Source: Carboxylicivirga sp. (GTDB taxonomy: Bacteria > Bacteroidota > Bacteroidia > Bacteroidales > Marinilabiliaceae). From it: DNA of 64,000 bases. Location: assembly GCA_025210475.1 (NCBI GenBank), contig JAOARW010000065.1, positions 1 to 64,000 on the forward strand, in the 5' to 3' direction. Below the pieces are notes generated by a model, which was not told where the DNA came from, ran no database searches, and saw nothing but the letters and a program-made list of their open reading frames with translations. The stretch's first letter is position 1, and every line of letters starts with the position of its first letter. The translations under genes and the position numbers were made by a program. Positions 1-9,507 of this stretch are shown here, one piece after another.

Positions 1-175
1 AAAGTGAGTCGTAAAACTCACTAAAACAACTAAAAAGTGAATGAAAAATGAACAACTTATACAATTATAGTTAAATAGAAAGGTGGAAATGGTCATAAAA
101 ACAAAAAGCTCTTCTTTCAACTATTTTTGCAAAGGTCTCGAAATAATAATTCGAGTTTATTCCGATAAAATCCTG
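1..175. other. Intergenic edge region
   Basis: I see no gene here. It holds one short perfect hairpin (GTGAGT at 4-9 pairs with ACTCAC at 16-21) in A-rich DNA. It could end a transcript entering from outside the window, but there is no clear T-run, so this is weak. Confidence 0.3.
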
Positions 176-742
176 TTAGTTAAGGTTAATAAGGAAGTTT
201 GAGTGTAATTGTAACTTCTCTTTGGTATTAGACTTTGCATCCACTTCACCATCGTGTGTGCTAATCATAAATCCTTGTGACAGGTAATTTGAAATGGACG
301 ACATTTGCTCAAACTCATTGGCCTGGAAGAATATACGCTTGGGATCGAATTTAAAGCAGTAATCCACTGCTTTGGATAAGAACATAGCACGTATTTCGAA
401 ATCTATCTGATCATTAGTTAAACCAAAATTTTTGATTTCAACCTCACGATCGGGTAGTACAATCATGTCAAACGATCCAATGATTTTGCCCTGATATAAA
501 GCAATGAAAAAATGAACTTCAGGGTAAGCCAAAAAGCTATTAAGCACTGAATTATTGAGTGACAATTGTCCCCACCAATTATTTTTCAGCTGATCGTCAA
601 AAGGTATTTGATAATCGAAATGGGCATTTTTTTTAATTCGAACTAATTCGATTTTTTCATTGTATCCCTTAGCTGGTACAAATTGCGTACGACTGGTAAG
701 CTCCAGTATATTGTAATTAATGCGTTTTTTCATAACTCCCAC
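176..742 (-). CDS. GNAT-like acetyltransferase domain protein (putative)
   Basis: 188 residues with no signal peptide or membrane segment, so probably cytosolic. The pattern is that of a GNAT fold: a strand with FFIALYQGKIIGSF near residues 77-90, a second strand VEIKNFGL, a helix EIRAMFLSKAVDYCF, then a strand RIFFQAN and a helix ending in a GF turn. The classic Q/RxxGxG/A acetyl-CoA loop is not obvious, so the enzyme call is an inference from topology only. MKKRIN at 733 is an equally good start. The gene lies 67 bp downstream of the oxidoreductase gene on the same strand and may end that transcript. Confidence 0.4.
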   Translation of the reverse strand: MGVMKKRINYNILELTSRTQFVPAKGYNEKIELVRIKKNAHFDYQIPFDDQLKNNWWGQLSLNNSVLNSFLAYPEVHFFIALYQGKIIGSFDMIVLPDREVEIKNFGLTNDQIDFEIRAMFLSKAVDYCFKFDPKRIFFQANEFEQMSSISNYLSQGFMISTHDGEVDAKSNTKEKLQLHSNFLINLN

Positions 743-809
743 AAGATGACATCCTTGTGTCCTTACGCATTATTCGTGCCAAGGTTATTTAAAAAATGTA
801 AAAATGCTG

Positions 810-1799
810 TTAATTAATCAGTTCCCAACTTTCTGATTCTACGGATTTAAAAATGGCATCCATCACTTTTTGGTTTAAAAAGGCATCGTCTTCTTCTTTT
901 GATACCGCCTGCTTTTTACGAATCATTGTTGCAAAGTCTTCGATCATTAAACAATACTGATCCATAGGAGCAAACTTTATCTCTCTTTGACCAATGGCCG
1001 AATCAACCGTTACAATGGCTTCTACATCGTTGTATGTATTAAACGGAAGTTGCACAGTAATTCGACCAGCTGATCCCACGATGTCGACCTTTTGAAATGC
1101 GTTGGCTGAGGTCGAAACATTAAAAGTTGCACGACATTTCCCAAAATCAAGTATGCCTGTAGACAACATATCTGTTTCAAAATCGGGATGATAATTTAAC
1201 AAACCAATCACGCGCTTAGGTTCCTTTTCCAATAAAAAACGGGCCACCGAAATGGCATAACAGCCTATATCGCGCATACCTCCACCGCCATACTCTTTTA
1301 TGTTACGAATATTGGAAGGTGATGGATTATTATATGAAAAAGACGTATTAATGTATTTTATATCTCCAATATTATTCGTTCGGATTATATCACGCACTTT
1401 TATCCATTGTGGGTGATGCTTATACATAAAAGCCTCCATAAGAATCACATTGCATTTTTGGCAATGTTCAATTACATCTGCTACCTCTTCAGCATTCATG
1501 CACAAAGGTTTTTCGCACAGAACATGTTTCCCTGCTGAAGCCGCTTTTTTAATCCATTCGGCATGTAAATGGTTTGGCAATGGAATATAAACTGCGTCGA
1601 TATTTGCATCATCCATAAGGCTTTGGTATTCGCCATAGGACTTTTCAATCTCAAACTGATGAGCAAAATCTGTTGCTTTCTTGTTATTTCTGGAAGCAAT
1701 GGCTTTAATCTCAACACAGTCTAGCTCTTTTAGTGGCAGAATAATTCTTTTCAAAAAATGATTTGAAACACCAACAACTCCTAATCTTACCTTTTCCAT
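810..1799 (-). CDS. Gfo/Idh/MocA family NAD(P)-dependent oxidoreductase
   Basis: 329 residues, the usual family length. The N-terminal Rossmann domain opens with GVVGVSNHFLKR (about 7-18). The family signature HVLCEKPLCMN lies near residue 95, and its EKP lysine is the conserved catalytic/cofactor residue. The C-terminal half matches the alpha/beta dimerisation domain, with EAFMYKHHPQW and GGGGMRDIGCYAI. Members oxidise or reduce sugars, inositols or related polyols; the substrate cannot be read from the sequence. The start is only 11 bp after the stop of the upstream gene (1811-4555), so the two are probably co-transcribed. Confidence 0.9.
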   Translation of the reverse strand: MEKVRLGVVGVSNHFLKRIILPLKELDCVEIKAIASRNNKKATDFAHQFEIEKSYGEYQSLMDDANIDAVYIPLPNHLHAEWIKKAASAGKHVLCEKPLCMNAEEVADVIEHCQKCNVILMEAFMYKHHPQWIKVRDIIRTNNIGDIKYINTSFSYNNPSPSNIRNIKEYGGGGMRDIGCYAISVARFLLEKEPKRVIGLLNYHPDFETDMLSTGILDFGKCRATFNVSTSANAFQKVDIVGSAGRITVQLPFNTYNDVEAIVTVDSAIGQREIKFAPMDQYCLMIEDFATMIRKKQAVSKEEDDAFLNQKVMDAIFKSVESESWELIN

Positions 1800-1810
1800 T
1801 GCGCTAATGA

Positions 1811-4555
1811 TTAATCAACCTGATAGTTATATATATAGTTATCTGCTCCACCAACAATCAGGTTAAAGCGTGAAGCAGATGATTTAAGAAAACCAATGCT
1901 AAATCGCGAGTTGCCTTTTAGTGGAAAACCTTTATAGGTTTTACCATCGCTATTGAGCAGGTGAATGTTGCCATTCTCCTTTTCTGATATACCAAACTTA
2001 ATGTTTTGCGAGGAAAATTGATAACGATCGATATTGAGGTTTATTTCATTGTCAAAATCCTTATCAAAGAGCTTTTTGCCATCCACCGATTGGCATACAA
2101 TCCGATTGGGTTCTGATATCAGATAACAAGATTGTGAGCCATTCGTCACTAATTGAAGCGCGTGATTTCCATTAATCTCCAATTCGTCAGAATGTGTTAC
2201 ACGACCATTTGCCAGTGATATCTTTTTGATCGTTCCATCAATATCTGTTGTCACCAGATAATCGTTAGCTTGATTCTTATTCAGCAGGAAATATGGTGAC
2301 AGCGCGTTTCTTTCAAATTGCTTATCGAGCTTTACGCGAATCTTACCCCGACGGTCGCATATATAGTTTCGCTTGTCATCAGCAAAAGCAATGTAATCCC
2401 TGTTATTTGAGCGGAAATGTTGAATAGGCATGGTCACTATACCGTCTGTTTTACCAAACTTCCAACCCGAAACAATATTGCCTTTATCATTGTAGAGGTA
2501 AACACGACGATTTTCACAAGCCACAAAAAATCGATAATTACGGCTATTATCGTAATCAAAAACGGCCATTCCGTTGCTCGCTTTTGAAGGCATCTTAACC
2601 GGGAAATTAGCAACATGGTTTCCATTGCGATCCAGCAAATAAATTTTCTGAGCGGTGTTAAATAAATACTGAAGCTTATTATTCCGGTAATAATCTATTT
2701 GTACAACTTCGCTCATTAAGGGGCTATCCAAAGGTTTTTTCCACAGTATCCGACCACTATTATTTAACAGGTAAAGATTATTGGCATTGTCCTGAACGAT
2801 GACTTCACGCTCCTTCGAATAATGATTTTTTACCAAGGCCGGTTTTGAATAAACTGTTGAATCGAGCAGACTTTGCCATATGGTACGAGGTTCCGACTCA
2901 CGCGAAGGAAGGTATTGTAAATACGAGGTTGAATAGATCATTTTGCCGGTTCCGCTTAGCTGTACCCCTAAACCATAAAAACTACTCAGTGCATTTTTTT
3001 GTTCCTTGGATAAATCGCCCAAAAGTGGTTCAAAAAAGGAGCCGAGTATGGGAGCCCAATGCGCCGTTTCGCAAAAGGCAAAAGCATTTTCGCGACTTGA
3101 AAAATGACTTAGGAATGCCTGATGCGTTTTATCATTTCCCAATGTTTTATTTAAGATATTGCTGTAAATCACCTTTTCGATTAATAACGGAGCATCTGCT
3201 AAAATCAGGTTGTCTTCATAAAATGCCAGATATTTTTGAGGAACTTTAGGAAACATCGGATCAAAACAATTAAGCATTAAATTATCCGAGAAGCCTTCGT
3301 AAATATTAAAGCCAACTCCATCGTCAGGTTTATAGGTTTTAATTTCCTTAGTTGCATCAGCTTTTTTACCTTTCAAAAGGTTAAGAATAGCATCCTTCCC
3401 ATCTGATGAACTTTTAAGTTTGAGTAATAAAAATCCATTGGCCAATGGTTGCAGGTGGTTGTAATCCAGGTAAGCAAGAGCCATGTCACCCGACAACTGT
3501 TCAAAAAGCTTTGCTACAACTTCCGATCCATACCTGTTCTTTGCCTTATGCAATTGTTGCTGAAGTGCAGATTCGATGTTGTTTTCTTTTCGATATTTAC
3601 CTAATCGTGTCAAAGCATTCTTACCACTATTCAAAGAATATGTCATGTAAGCACGCGTATTGCCTGGTAAAACATCGTGTATTTTAACTCTTTGTGGTTG
3701 GGTATTCATCAGCAATTGACTGATTATCCCCTTACTGTTTGCGCTTAAAAACCCATTTAGCAATATTGCATCCTCTGAAATATCAACATCCATTTCGGCC
3801 CAGTTACTTTGATCTTTAAGTAAACTGGTGCTCTTCCAATTCGTTTTTGTTGTGAAAGGTTTTAATACCGGAGGCAGATTATTAAAATTAATAAACAAGT
3901 TAATTTTTGAACCAGCGCCAATGGTTTTGCTAATTTGGTGAAAACTTTCACTATCGGTCCAATTGTCAGGTGATTGTTGCTGCCTGATTGATGATTCGAT
4001 CAATAAATTCGATTGGCTTAATAATAAAACACCGTTATCGAGGCAGGCATACCAAAATTGTTTCCCTTTTTTTATTGAATAAACAGTTCTGGAATTATAC
4101 TTTCGACTACTTAGCTTATAACCTAATTCAGAGAGGTACTTTAATGCTTTCTCAACTTTTGCCTCCGTTCGGCGATTGGGTACTTCAAATACACATAACC
4201 TGTTAACCTGATCCTTACCCTGGGCATGGAAGGAACAATAAAAGGGAAACTCTTTTAATTCAGACATTACAAAGTTGCCTTCGGGCATAGGTATTGAATC
4301 AAGTATTTTTAATTCATTCCCAACATTGCGAATCAGACTTGCATGATTCGCTGCTTCCTCAAATTCAATCGTATTAAAAAAAGATGTATAAACGCTATTA
4401 AAGTTATCGGCCTTAAGAATAAGTGCTGCCCCCGAAGGAATCACTCTCAGAGTATGCTCGTTATTATAACTCTTAACCCTGTTTATTTGAAAAAGCACAC
4501 CTAATAGTAATGCGCAACTAATAACGATGGTTAGAACAACCCAACTTTTTTTCAT
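1811..4555 (-). CDS. DUF3352-like protein with C-terminal beta-propeller repeats
   Basis: 914 residues from the chosen start MKKSWVVL at 4555. A frame open to 4603 adds 16 residues ahead of the hydrophobic segment and is less likely. One N-terminal membrane anchor (about residues 3-22) is followed by a long periplasmic or exported part. The first two thirds resemble the DUF3352 family. The last third carries repeated blade-like units such as NNLYLLNNSGRILWK, KIYLLDRNGNHVANF and RVYLYNDKGNIVSGW, typical of PQQ/WD-type propellers. No catalytic motif is visible. Conserved uncharacterised proteins of this layout are common in Bacteroidota; the role is unknown. Confidence 0.65.
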   Translation of the reverse strand: MKKSWVVLTIVISCALLLGVLFQINRVKSYNNEHTLRVIPSGAALILKADNFNSVYTSFFNTIEFEEAANHASLIRNVGNELKILDSIPMPEGNFVMSELKEFPFYCSFHAQGKDQVNRLCVFEVPNRRTEAKVEKALKYLSELGYKLSSRKYNSRTVYSIKKGKQFWYACLDNGVLLLSQSNLLIESSIRQQQSPDNWTDSESFHQISKTIGAGSKINLFINFNNLPPVLKPFTTKTNWKSTSLLKDQSNWAEMDVDISEDAILLNGFLSANSKGIISQLLMNTQPQRVKIHDVLPGNTRAYMTYSLNSGKNALTRLGKYRKENNIESALQQQLHKAKNRYGSEVVAKLFEQLSGDMALAYLDYNHLQPLANGFLLLKLKSSSDGKDAILNLLKGKKADATKEIKTYKPDDGVGFNIYEGFSDNLMLNCFDPMFPKVPQKYLAFYEDNLILADAPLLIEKVIYSNILNKTLGNDKTHQAFLSHFSSRENAFAFCETAHWAPILGSFFEPLLGDLSKEQKNALSSFYGLGVQLSGTGKMIYSTSYLQYLPSRESEPRTIWQSLLDSTVYSKPALVKNHYSKEREVIVQDNANNLYLLNNSGRILWKKPLDSPLMSEVVQIDYYRNNKLQYLFNTAQKIYLLDRNGNHVANFPVKMPSKASNGMAVFDYDNSRNYRFFVACENRRVYLYNDKGNIVSGWKFGKTDGIVTMPIQHFRSNNRDYIAFADDKRNYICDRRGKIRVKLDKQFERNALSPYFLLNKNQANDYLVTTDIDGTIKKISLANGRVTHSDELEINGNHALQLVTNGSQSCYLISEPNRIVCQSVDGKKLFDKDFDNEINLNIDRYQFSSQNIKFGISEKENGNIHLLNSDGKTYKGFPLKGNSRFSIGFLKSSASRFNLIVGGADNYIYNYQVD

Positions 4556-4668
4556 GGTAAATGCCCGTTCGGTTAAAAATGTAATCTGTGCATTAAAACA
4601 CAATACAAAACTAATTTTGAAAGGTTAAACGGGCAAACTTATTTTGTACTAAAATTTAAAAAGGAATA

Positions 4669-6189
4669 TCAAGGAGAAAGTATACTAACTTCTTTTTGGA
4701 GAACATTAGTTTGAATCTCACAAGCATCTAAAATTGTATGAAATAACAATGAAGTGGTGTAATTCTTTAGTCGATTATTAAGTAAGTTACGATACTTGTC
4801 TTGATTCTCGCGTTTATACTTTTCTGACATCCAGACAAAGCAAGCCACATCATGCAAAACATCATGCTCAACTGCATGAAGCCATTTGCCATCTTCTCCC
4901 AATAACTCACCATGATCTGACAAATAAATAAGAATGGCATTTTTATTTTTAATTATTGATATAATATTATGAACAAAATGATCCATAAATAATATAGAGT
5001 TATCATAGGCATTAATTAATTCTTGATTTGTATTCTGAGAAATTGATCTTGAACGTGTTGTTGGCACGAATTTCTCAAATGACTTAGGATACCGATAATT
5101 ATAATACCAATGAGATCCAATTGAATGTAGACAAATAAATTGGCTTTGGCTTAAGTTGGAACTAAGTTCTTTCATCGCATCAATTAATGAAGCATCAGTC
5201 CATTGTGCATCAGAATAAGTACTATATTTTTGTGATATATTTTTATAAAGATTAGATTTCTTTGCAAATCGATCATAGGTATAATCTGGAGTTTGATTAG
5301 CAATCCAAACTGTCTTATAATCACATCTATTAAGAATGCTCACAAAAGACTCTTCTGTATATGAGCGACTTAAGCTTAAGGAGTCCGACCGCGTTAGCAT
5401 CTGGGGTATAGAAGCTGCAGTATATGTATATAGTGATTTTATATTGGGCAGTGAAATAACGTTATCTTTTATTAAGTATGGAGTTGTTTTCCTATCATAT
5501 CCATTAAGTTGCAGATGATCGCTTCGAACAGCTTCTCCTAAAACTAAGATTACTAAAAGTGAATCCTTGTTAATGCACTTGGCATCTAAACCAATTGCTT
5601 TTTTCTTCTTCTTATTTAATAAGTATACATTATAATACTCTTGACATGAATTTATTATAGTATAAGGTGCACGATTAATAACTGTATGAGCTCTATAATA
5701 ATTCATGAATATGGCAGGAATAATAAGAATCAATGCTATTAATATATGAACTGCCCAATTCGTTTTAAAAATTTGTTTATTATAAAATCTAAATAAATAC
5801 ATTACAATAATTACAATCAAAGAGCTTATACTTAAAACCAAATGTTCTAAGGAAACATACTCTCTAATAACCTCCCATTTTGTATTCAATACTACATCTA
5901 ACAATGCTCCTGTAATTGTTATATTATTCACGTATAACTCAAATGCACTGATTATAGCTAAAATTAGAACAATCGGATATAGGGTCATAAACATATATTT
6001 ATTTATGCTCAACATGTAAAATATACCAAATAAATTGACCGTAATAATAGAGAAATGAGCAAAATATGCGAATCCATCATAATAAGAACTTATAGGGATG
6101 CGGATATAATTACTCAGTACAATTAGAATGGCCAAAAGTAACTGAAGAATTAAATAAGTAATATTAGATTTAAACAAAGTATTTAGCAT
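4669..6189 (-). CDS. Phosphoethanolamine transferase (EptA-like, alkaline phosphatase fold)
   Basis: 506 residues, slightly shorter than EptA/MCR enzymes (about 540). Five hydrophobic segments fill the first 165 residues, then a periplasmic sulfatase-fold catalytic domain. Visible active-site elements are LGEAVRSDHLQLNGYDR (Zn-ligand Glu), TYTAASIPQML with the Thr that takes the phosphoethanolamine, and YLSDHGELLGE (Asp-His Zn ligands), followed by a conserved HA-x-EHD segment. The family moves phosphoethanolamine from phosphatidylethanolamine to lipid A or LPS core and often lowers cationic-peptide binding. The start overlaps the stop of the upstream acyltransferase gene by 20 bp, so they are translationally coupled. 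Confidence 0.85.
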   Translation of the reverse strand: MLNTLFKSNITYLILQLLLAILIVLSNYIRIPISSYYDGFAYFAHFSIITVNLFGIFYMLSINKYMFMTLYPIVLILAIISAFELYVNNITITGALLDVVLNTKWEVIREYVSLEHLVLSISSLIVIIVMYLFRFYNKQIFKTNWAVHILIALILIIPAIFMNYYRAHTVINRAPYTIINSCQEYYNVYLLNKKKKKAIGLDAKCINKDSLLVILVLGEAVRSDHLQLNGYDRKTTPYLIKDNVISLPNIKSLYTYTAASIPQMLTRSDSLSLSRSYTEESFVSILNRCDYKTVWIANQTPDYTYDRFAKKSNLYKNISQKYSTYSDAQWTDASLIDAMKELSSNLSQSQFICLHSIGSHWYYNYRYPKSFEKFVPTTRSRSISQNTNQELINAYDNSILFMDHFVHNIISIIKNKNAILIYLSDHGELLGEDGKWLHAVEHDVLHDVACFVWMSEKYKRENQDKYRNLLNNRLKNYTTSLLFHTILDACEIQTNVLQKEVSILSP

Positions 6190-7144
6190 ATTTCCAATCT
6201 ATAAATAAAGATGAGTACTTTTTAAGAAGAATCGACGTTGAGAGACAAATAAATATTGAAATAACAGTATACAACAATGAAGATATTATACTGTTACGAA
6301 TAGGAATTCCTAATATATATAACTGCACTATCTTGACAAAGGTAATAGCACGTAAGTGAAGTATATATATTAACAATGTATTTCTCCCTAACAACTTTAT
6401 TATTGGCATTCTTAAAACAATCTGCGAAATAATCACCAACAAAAATATACCTAAAATCGCTCCTGAAATGAATGATATCGGATTATTTCCATATTCTCCC
6501 ATATAGACAGTGACTGGTCCATTTATTTGAATGATAACCAGCCATAAAGTAGAAGTTAAAATCAACGCAAAAAGCTTAAATCTCACATTGGATTTTTTAT
6601 AATTTAAAAGGTATCCTAAATGATAAAAAACAATTAGAACAAGTGATGAGTGAATTGAGTAGGGCAAAACTAACTCCTGTTTTCCCAACCAAAATCCAGC
6701 AACTAAGAAACCTAAAAGAATAATCGCAGAGGTTCTAATTATTATGTAATGAATTAACTTTGCAATATAAAGTGCAGGAAGAAACCACAAAACAACTCCC
6801 CAATTCATATATTCCTTACCCCCATATGCAAAGAATAATCCAACAAAATTCAATAGAGTATCATATTGTAAGGAATCGAAAATAACCCAAAAGATGTATA
6901 ATAATGTTCCCCAAAAATAATAAGGAAACATTAATTTCTTAAAGTTCTTCTTGGCATAAATAAAGAATGACTCTTTCAGGTCAACCCTTGAAGAAAATCC
7001 TGAAGCAAATATAAAAAATGGCATTATAAAACTCTCGAAATAATAATGTGCAAGATTAAATTCGAGATGACCATATACGACTATAATAATACCTATCCCT
7101 TTTGCTGTATCTAGCCATTCAATTCTATCTTTTAATACGCTCAT
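6170..7144 (-). CDS. Acyltransferase family 3 membrane protein
   Basis: 324 residues with about ten hydrophobic helices. The N-terminal motif RIEWLDTAKGIGIIIVVYGH contains the conserved Asp and His of acyltransferase family 3 (OafA/NodX-like), which moves acyl groups such as acetyl onto surface sugars. The start codon shares one base with the porZ stop (TAATG arrangement at 7142-7146) and the end overlaps the phosphoethanolamine transferase, placing it in the middle of an envelope-related operon. The acceptor sugar is unknown; O-antigen or exopolysaccharide acylation is an inference. Confidence 0.8.
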   Translation of the reverse strand: MSVLKDRIEWLDTAKGIGIIIVVYGHLEFNLAHYYFESFIMPFFIFASGFSSRVDLKESFFIYAKKNFKKLMFPYYFWGTLLYIFWVIFDSLQYDTLLNFVGLFFAYGGKEYMNWGVVLWFLPALYIAKLIHYIIIRTSAIILLGFLVAGFWLGKQELVLPYSIHSSLVLIVFYHLGYLLNYKKSNVRFKLFALILTSTLWLVIIQINGPVTVYMGEYGNNPISFISGAILGIFLLVIISQIVLRMPIIKLLGRNTLLIYILHLRAITFVKIVQLYILGIPIRNSIISSLLYTVISIFICLSTSILLKKYSSLFIDWKYAKYFV

Positions 7145-9507
7145 TATCTTATTATAAGAACTTTGGCAACAGCAGACTGACTTCCATCGGTTGAACTCAC
7201 ATATACAATGTAAACCCCGCTTTTAACTTTATTACCACTGAAGTTCGTACCATCCCAATATGCAACCCCACCAAGCGAAATTGTTTCATGAACCAATTTA
7301 CCACTTACAGTCGTTATTTTAACAATACTATTTTGCACCAATCCGGTTATGGTTATTTCACCTGAATAATCTTCCCGAACAGGATTAGGATATGCATATA
7401 CCTTAGAAAACTCCTCATTTCCTTCTGTCGCTCGTGCCTTATATGATACAATTCCTTTTGCAGTTCCAATAAATACCTCACCGGTATGAGGAGTAATCGC
7501 AAGGCTTGTGATTGTATTGGATGGCAATGGACTATTTTTAATATTAAAGGTTTGATAAGTCTTCAAGCCATCTTCTGAAACTAAATAAACACCCGAATCC
7601 TCTGTACCAATCCATTTGCGATTGGCACCATCAACAGCAATTGCCGAAATTTTTTCTTTTTCCAATAAATAATCTATAAAATTAGTGCCATCATTCCGAG
7701 GTATTTTTATCCTGCTGGCAACAGGATGTTGTTCAGAAAAGATAGCCCATGGCCGATAATAAACAAGAATACCTTTATCGGTTCCTAGCCAAATGTATCC
7801 ATTTTTATCTTCGGCCATCGATAGCACCACTTTAGTTATCTCTTTCTGTTTGTCATCCCAAAGTAGTAGTTGACCTTTATTTCTATTATCATCACTTTTA
7901 GGCAATGCACTTCGGTATTCATCATCGCTATCATCCAAAAGAGTACCATTTGTATTAATAACAATTATCCCTTGCCTACCCCCTGTAAAGTACATTGGAA
8001 CTGGTATCCATAATTGATTATCTCGTGTTATTAAAAATTGCCCTGTGCTATGTAGAAAATTGGTTGGCTCATAATTCATTGTTTGCCATCCTGCATTTGA
8101 TTTAACAACAATTCCTTTGTCTACTGAACTGTTAGACATCCAAATATTACCTTCACTATCAGAAGCAACGCCTCCTATTCGAATGTATCTCGAATCATTA
8201 GCATAAATATTTTGTAACTTACTATTGTTCTCATCGAAATTCTTCAATGAATCCAAACCTTGCATCGAATATAAGCCCCCCCCCCAGCTTCCTATAAAAA
8301 CATTTGAATCATTGACACTACTTGAACAGATTCTTAATAAATCACGACTTGTATTCCCATTAACTGGAAAAGGGCTTTTGTGGCTATCCCATGTTTCATA
8401 ATTATAGAATGAGTATTCGATCGGCCGTTTTAAGTTATCATATATTTCACTCAATCCACCTGCGGTTGAATATACTCCTTGACTAGTTGCATGTAAATCA
8501 AAACAAATATTCGAGTAAGGCCCTTTTATCAGATAGGCAATATCATTGTTTCCTTTATGCTCTACAAGCCCATAATTATTATCGGTAATATAATAGACAT
8601 CTTCAAAGAATGAGTAGGTTGCATCATTGGCACTTATGTTTTTATCAAAACTATATTCCTTAATTTCACTATCAAGAGTAAAATCTTCATTGTAGGATAT
8701 TATTCTTTCCTGAAATGCAATAATTAAATATTGTCCATTGTTTCTAATGTTTTTAAAGGAACTTGTTGAAACCAGAGTATTCCAATCTCCTTCATTACCA
8801 TAAACAACCTGAAAAGTGCTGTTTTGCTTGGCTACTGTCACTAATTGTTCCCCATGATTAATAACTGCTAAATGTGGAAGAGAAGAAGCGGAAATTCGTT
8901 TCCAGCCTTCGTCATAAACAATTTTAGGGTCAGATAAATCTGCTTTTAACAATCCGCGGTCGGTAGCAGCATATATTTCATTACCAACAATTACCGTTTC
9001 ATTTATTACCTGATTATTACCTCCTAAACCTAAAAAATATGTATCTGTAACTTCATACTTTTTTAAGTCAACAACGAGTAGTGCATAATCGGTACTACAA
9101 TATGCTTTTTCGTCGTGAATAAAGAAATGATTAATTTGTTTTGAAACCTGGATTTGCTTAAGCTTAAAATCTGGTATGTTATATATTTCATTTTTATCAA
9201 AAATATCAATGTTTCCATTGCTGTAACCAATGATAAATACATCGTTACCCAAGGATTGTATAGCCGAAATCCCATAGTCGCTTAGGCCATCTACCTTACT
9301 AAATTTATCAATTGAGCCATTTAGTTTATCAAAAATCATCAGTCCCATACCTGAAGATGTAAGCACATAGCTTTCCGATTCTGAAAGTTGCATTGCATTT
9401 CGATATGAGAAGTGATCAACCCATTTTTTATTTTGAGCATTAATAAACGCCCCAAAGGCTAACCAATAAATAGCAATTATAATGTACTTCTTACTCATAC
9501 TTTTCAT
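7144..9507 (-). CDS. porZ: PorZ-like type IX secretion protein with sorting domain
   Basis: 787 residues. An N-terminal signal peptide (about 1-24, ending INAQ) is followed by WVDHFSYRNAM, the start typical of PorZ. Two beta-propellers follow, with GLSDYGISAI near residue 76 and later GTDKGILVYYRPW, WIGTEDSGVYLV and FIGTAKGIVSY. The C-terminal 80 residues form a type A sorting domain (VYAYPNPVREDYSG ... VKSGVYIVYVSSTDG). In Porphyromonas PorZ sits on the cell surface and helps deliver anionic LPS to secreted cargo. The gene overlaps rdgB by 17 bp (8 bp if MSKKY at 9498 is the start). A run of ten G on the coding strand lies at codons 408-411 (see findings). Confidence 0.85.
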   Translation of the reverse strand: MKSMSKKYIIIAIYWLAFGAFINAQNKKWVDHFSYRNAMQLSESESYVLTSSGMGLMIFDKLNGSIDKFSKVDGLSDYGISAIQSLGNDVFIIGYSNGNIDIFDKNEIYNIPDFKLKQIQVSKQINHFFIHDEKAYCSTDYALLVVDLKKYEVTDTYFLGLGGNNQVINETVIVGNEIYAATDRGLLKADLSDPKIVYDEGWKRISASSLPHLAVINHGEQLVTVAKQNSTFQVVYGNEGDWNTLVSTSSFKNIRNNGQYLIIAFQERIISYNEDFTLDSEIKEYSFDKNISANDATYSFFEDVYYITDNNYGLVEHKGNNDIAYLIKGPYSNICFDLHATSQGVYSTAGGLSEIYDNLKRPIEYSFYNYETWDSHKSPFPVNGNTSRDLLRICSSSVNDSNVFIGSWGGGLYSMQGLDSLKNFDENNSKLQNIYANDSRYIRIGGVASDSEGNIWMSNSSVDKGIVVKSNAGWQTMNYEPTNFLHSTGQFLITRDNQLWIPVPMYFTGGRQGIIVINTNGTLLDDSDDEYRSALPKSDDNRNKGQLLLWDDKQKEITKVVLSMAEDKNGYIWLGTDKGILVYYRPWAIFSEQHPVASRIKIPRNDGTNFIDYLLEKEKISAIAVDGANRKWIGTEDSGVYLVSEDGLKTYQTFNIKNSPLPSNTITSLAITPHTGEVFIGTAKGIVSYKARATEGNEEFSKVYAYPNPVREDYSGEITITGLVQNSIVKITTVSGKLVHETISLGGVAYWDGTNFSGNKVKSGVYIVYVSSTDGSQSAVAKVLIIR
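8276..8285 (-). repeat. Poly-G(10) homopolymer inside porZ
   Basis: Ten consecutive C on the plus strand are ten G on the coding strand, read TGG GGG GGG GGC (Trp-Gly-Gly-Gly). GGG codons are unusual in this AT-rich gene. Tracts of this length in coding sequence are classic sites for slipped-strand mispairing; gain or loss of one G would frameshift porZ near its midpoint. Confidence 0.75.

Noticed and set aside
2845..3249. Plus-strand frame inside the DUF3352-like gene
   Set aside because: Composition is that of an antisense frame and it lies wholly within a well-supported gene.
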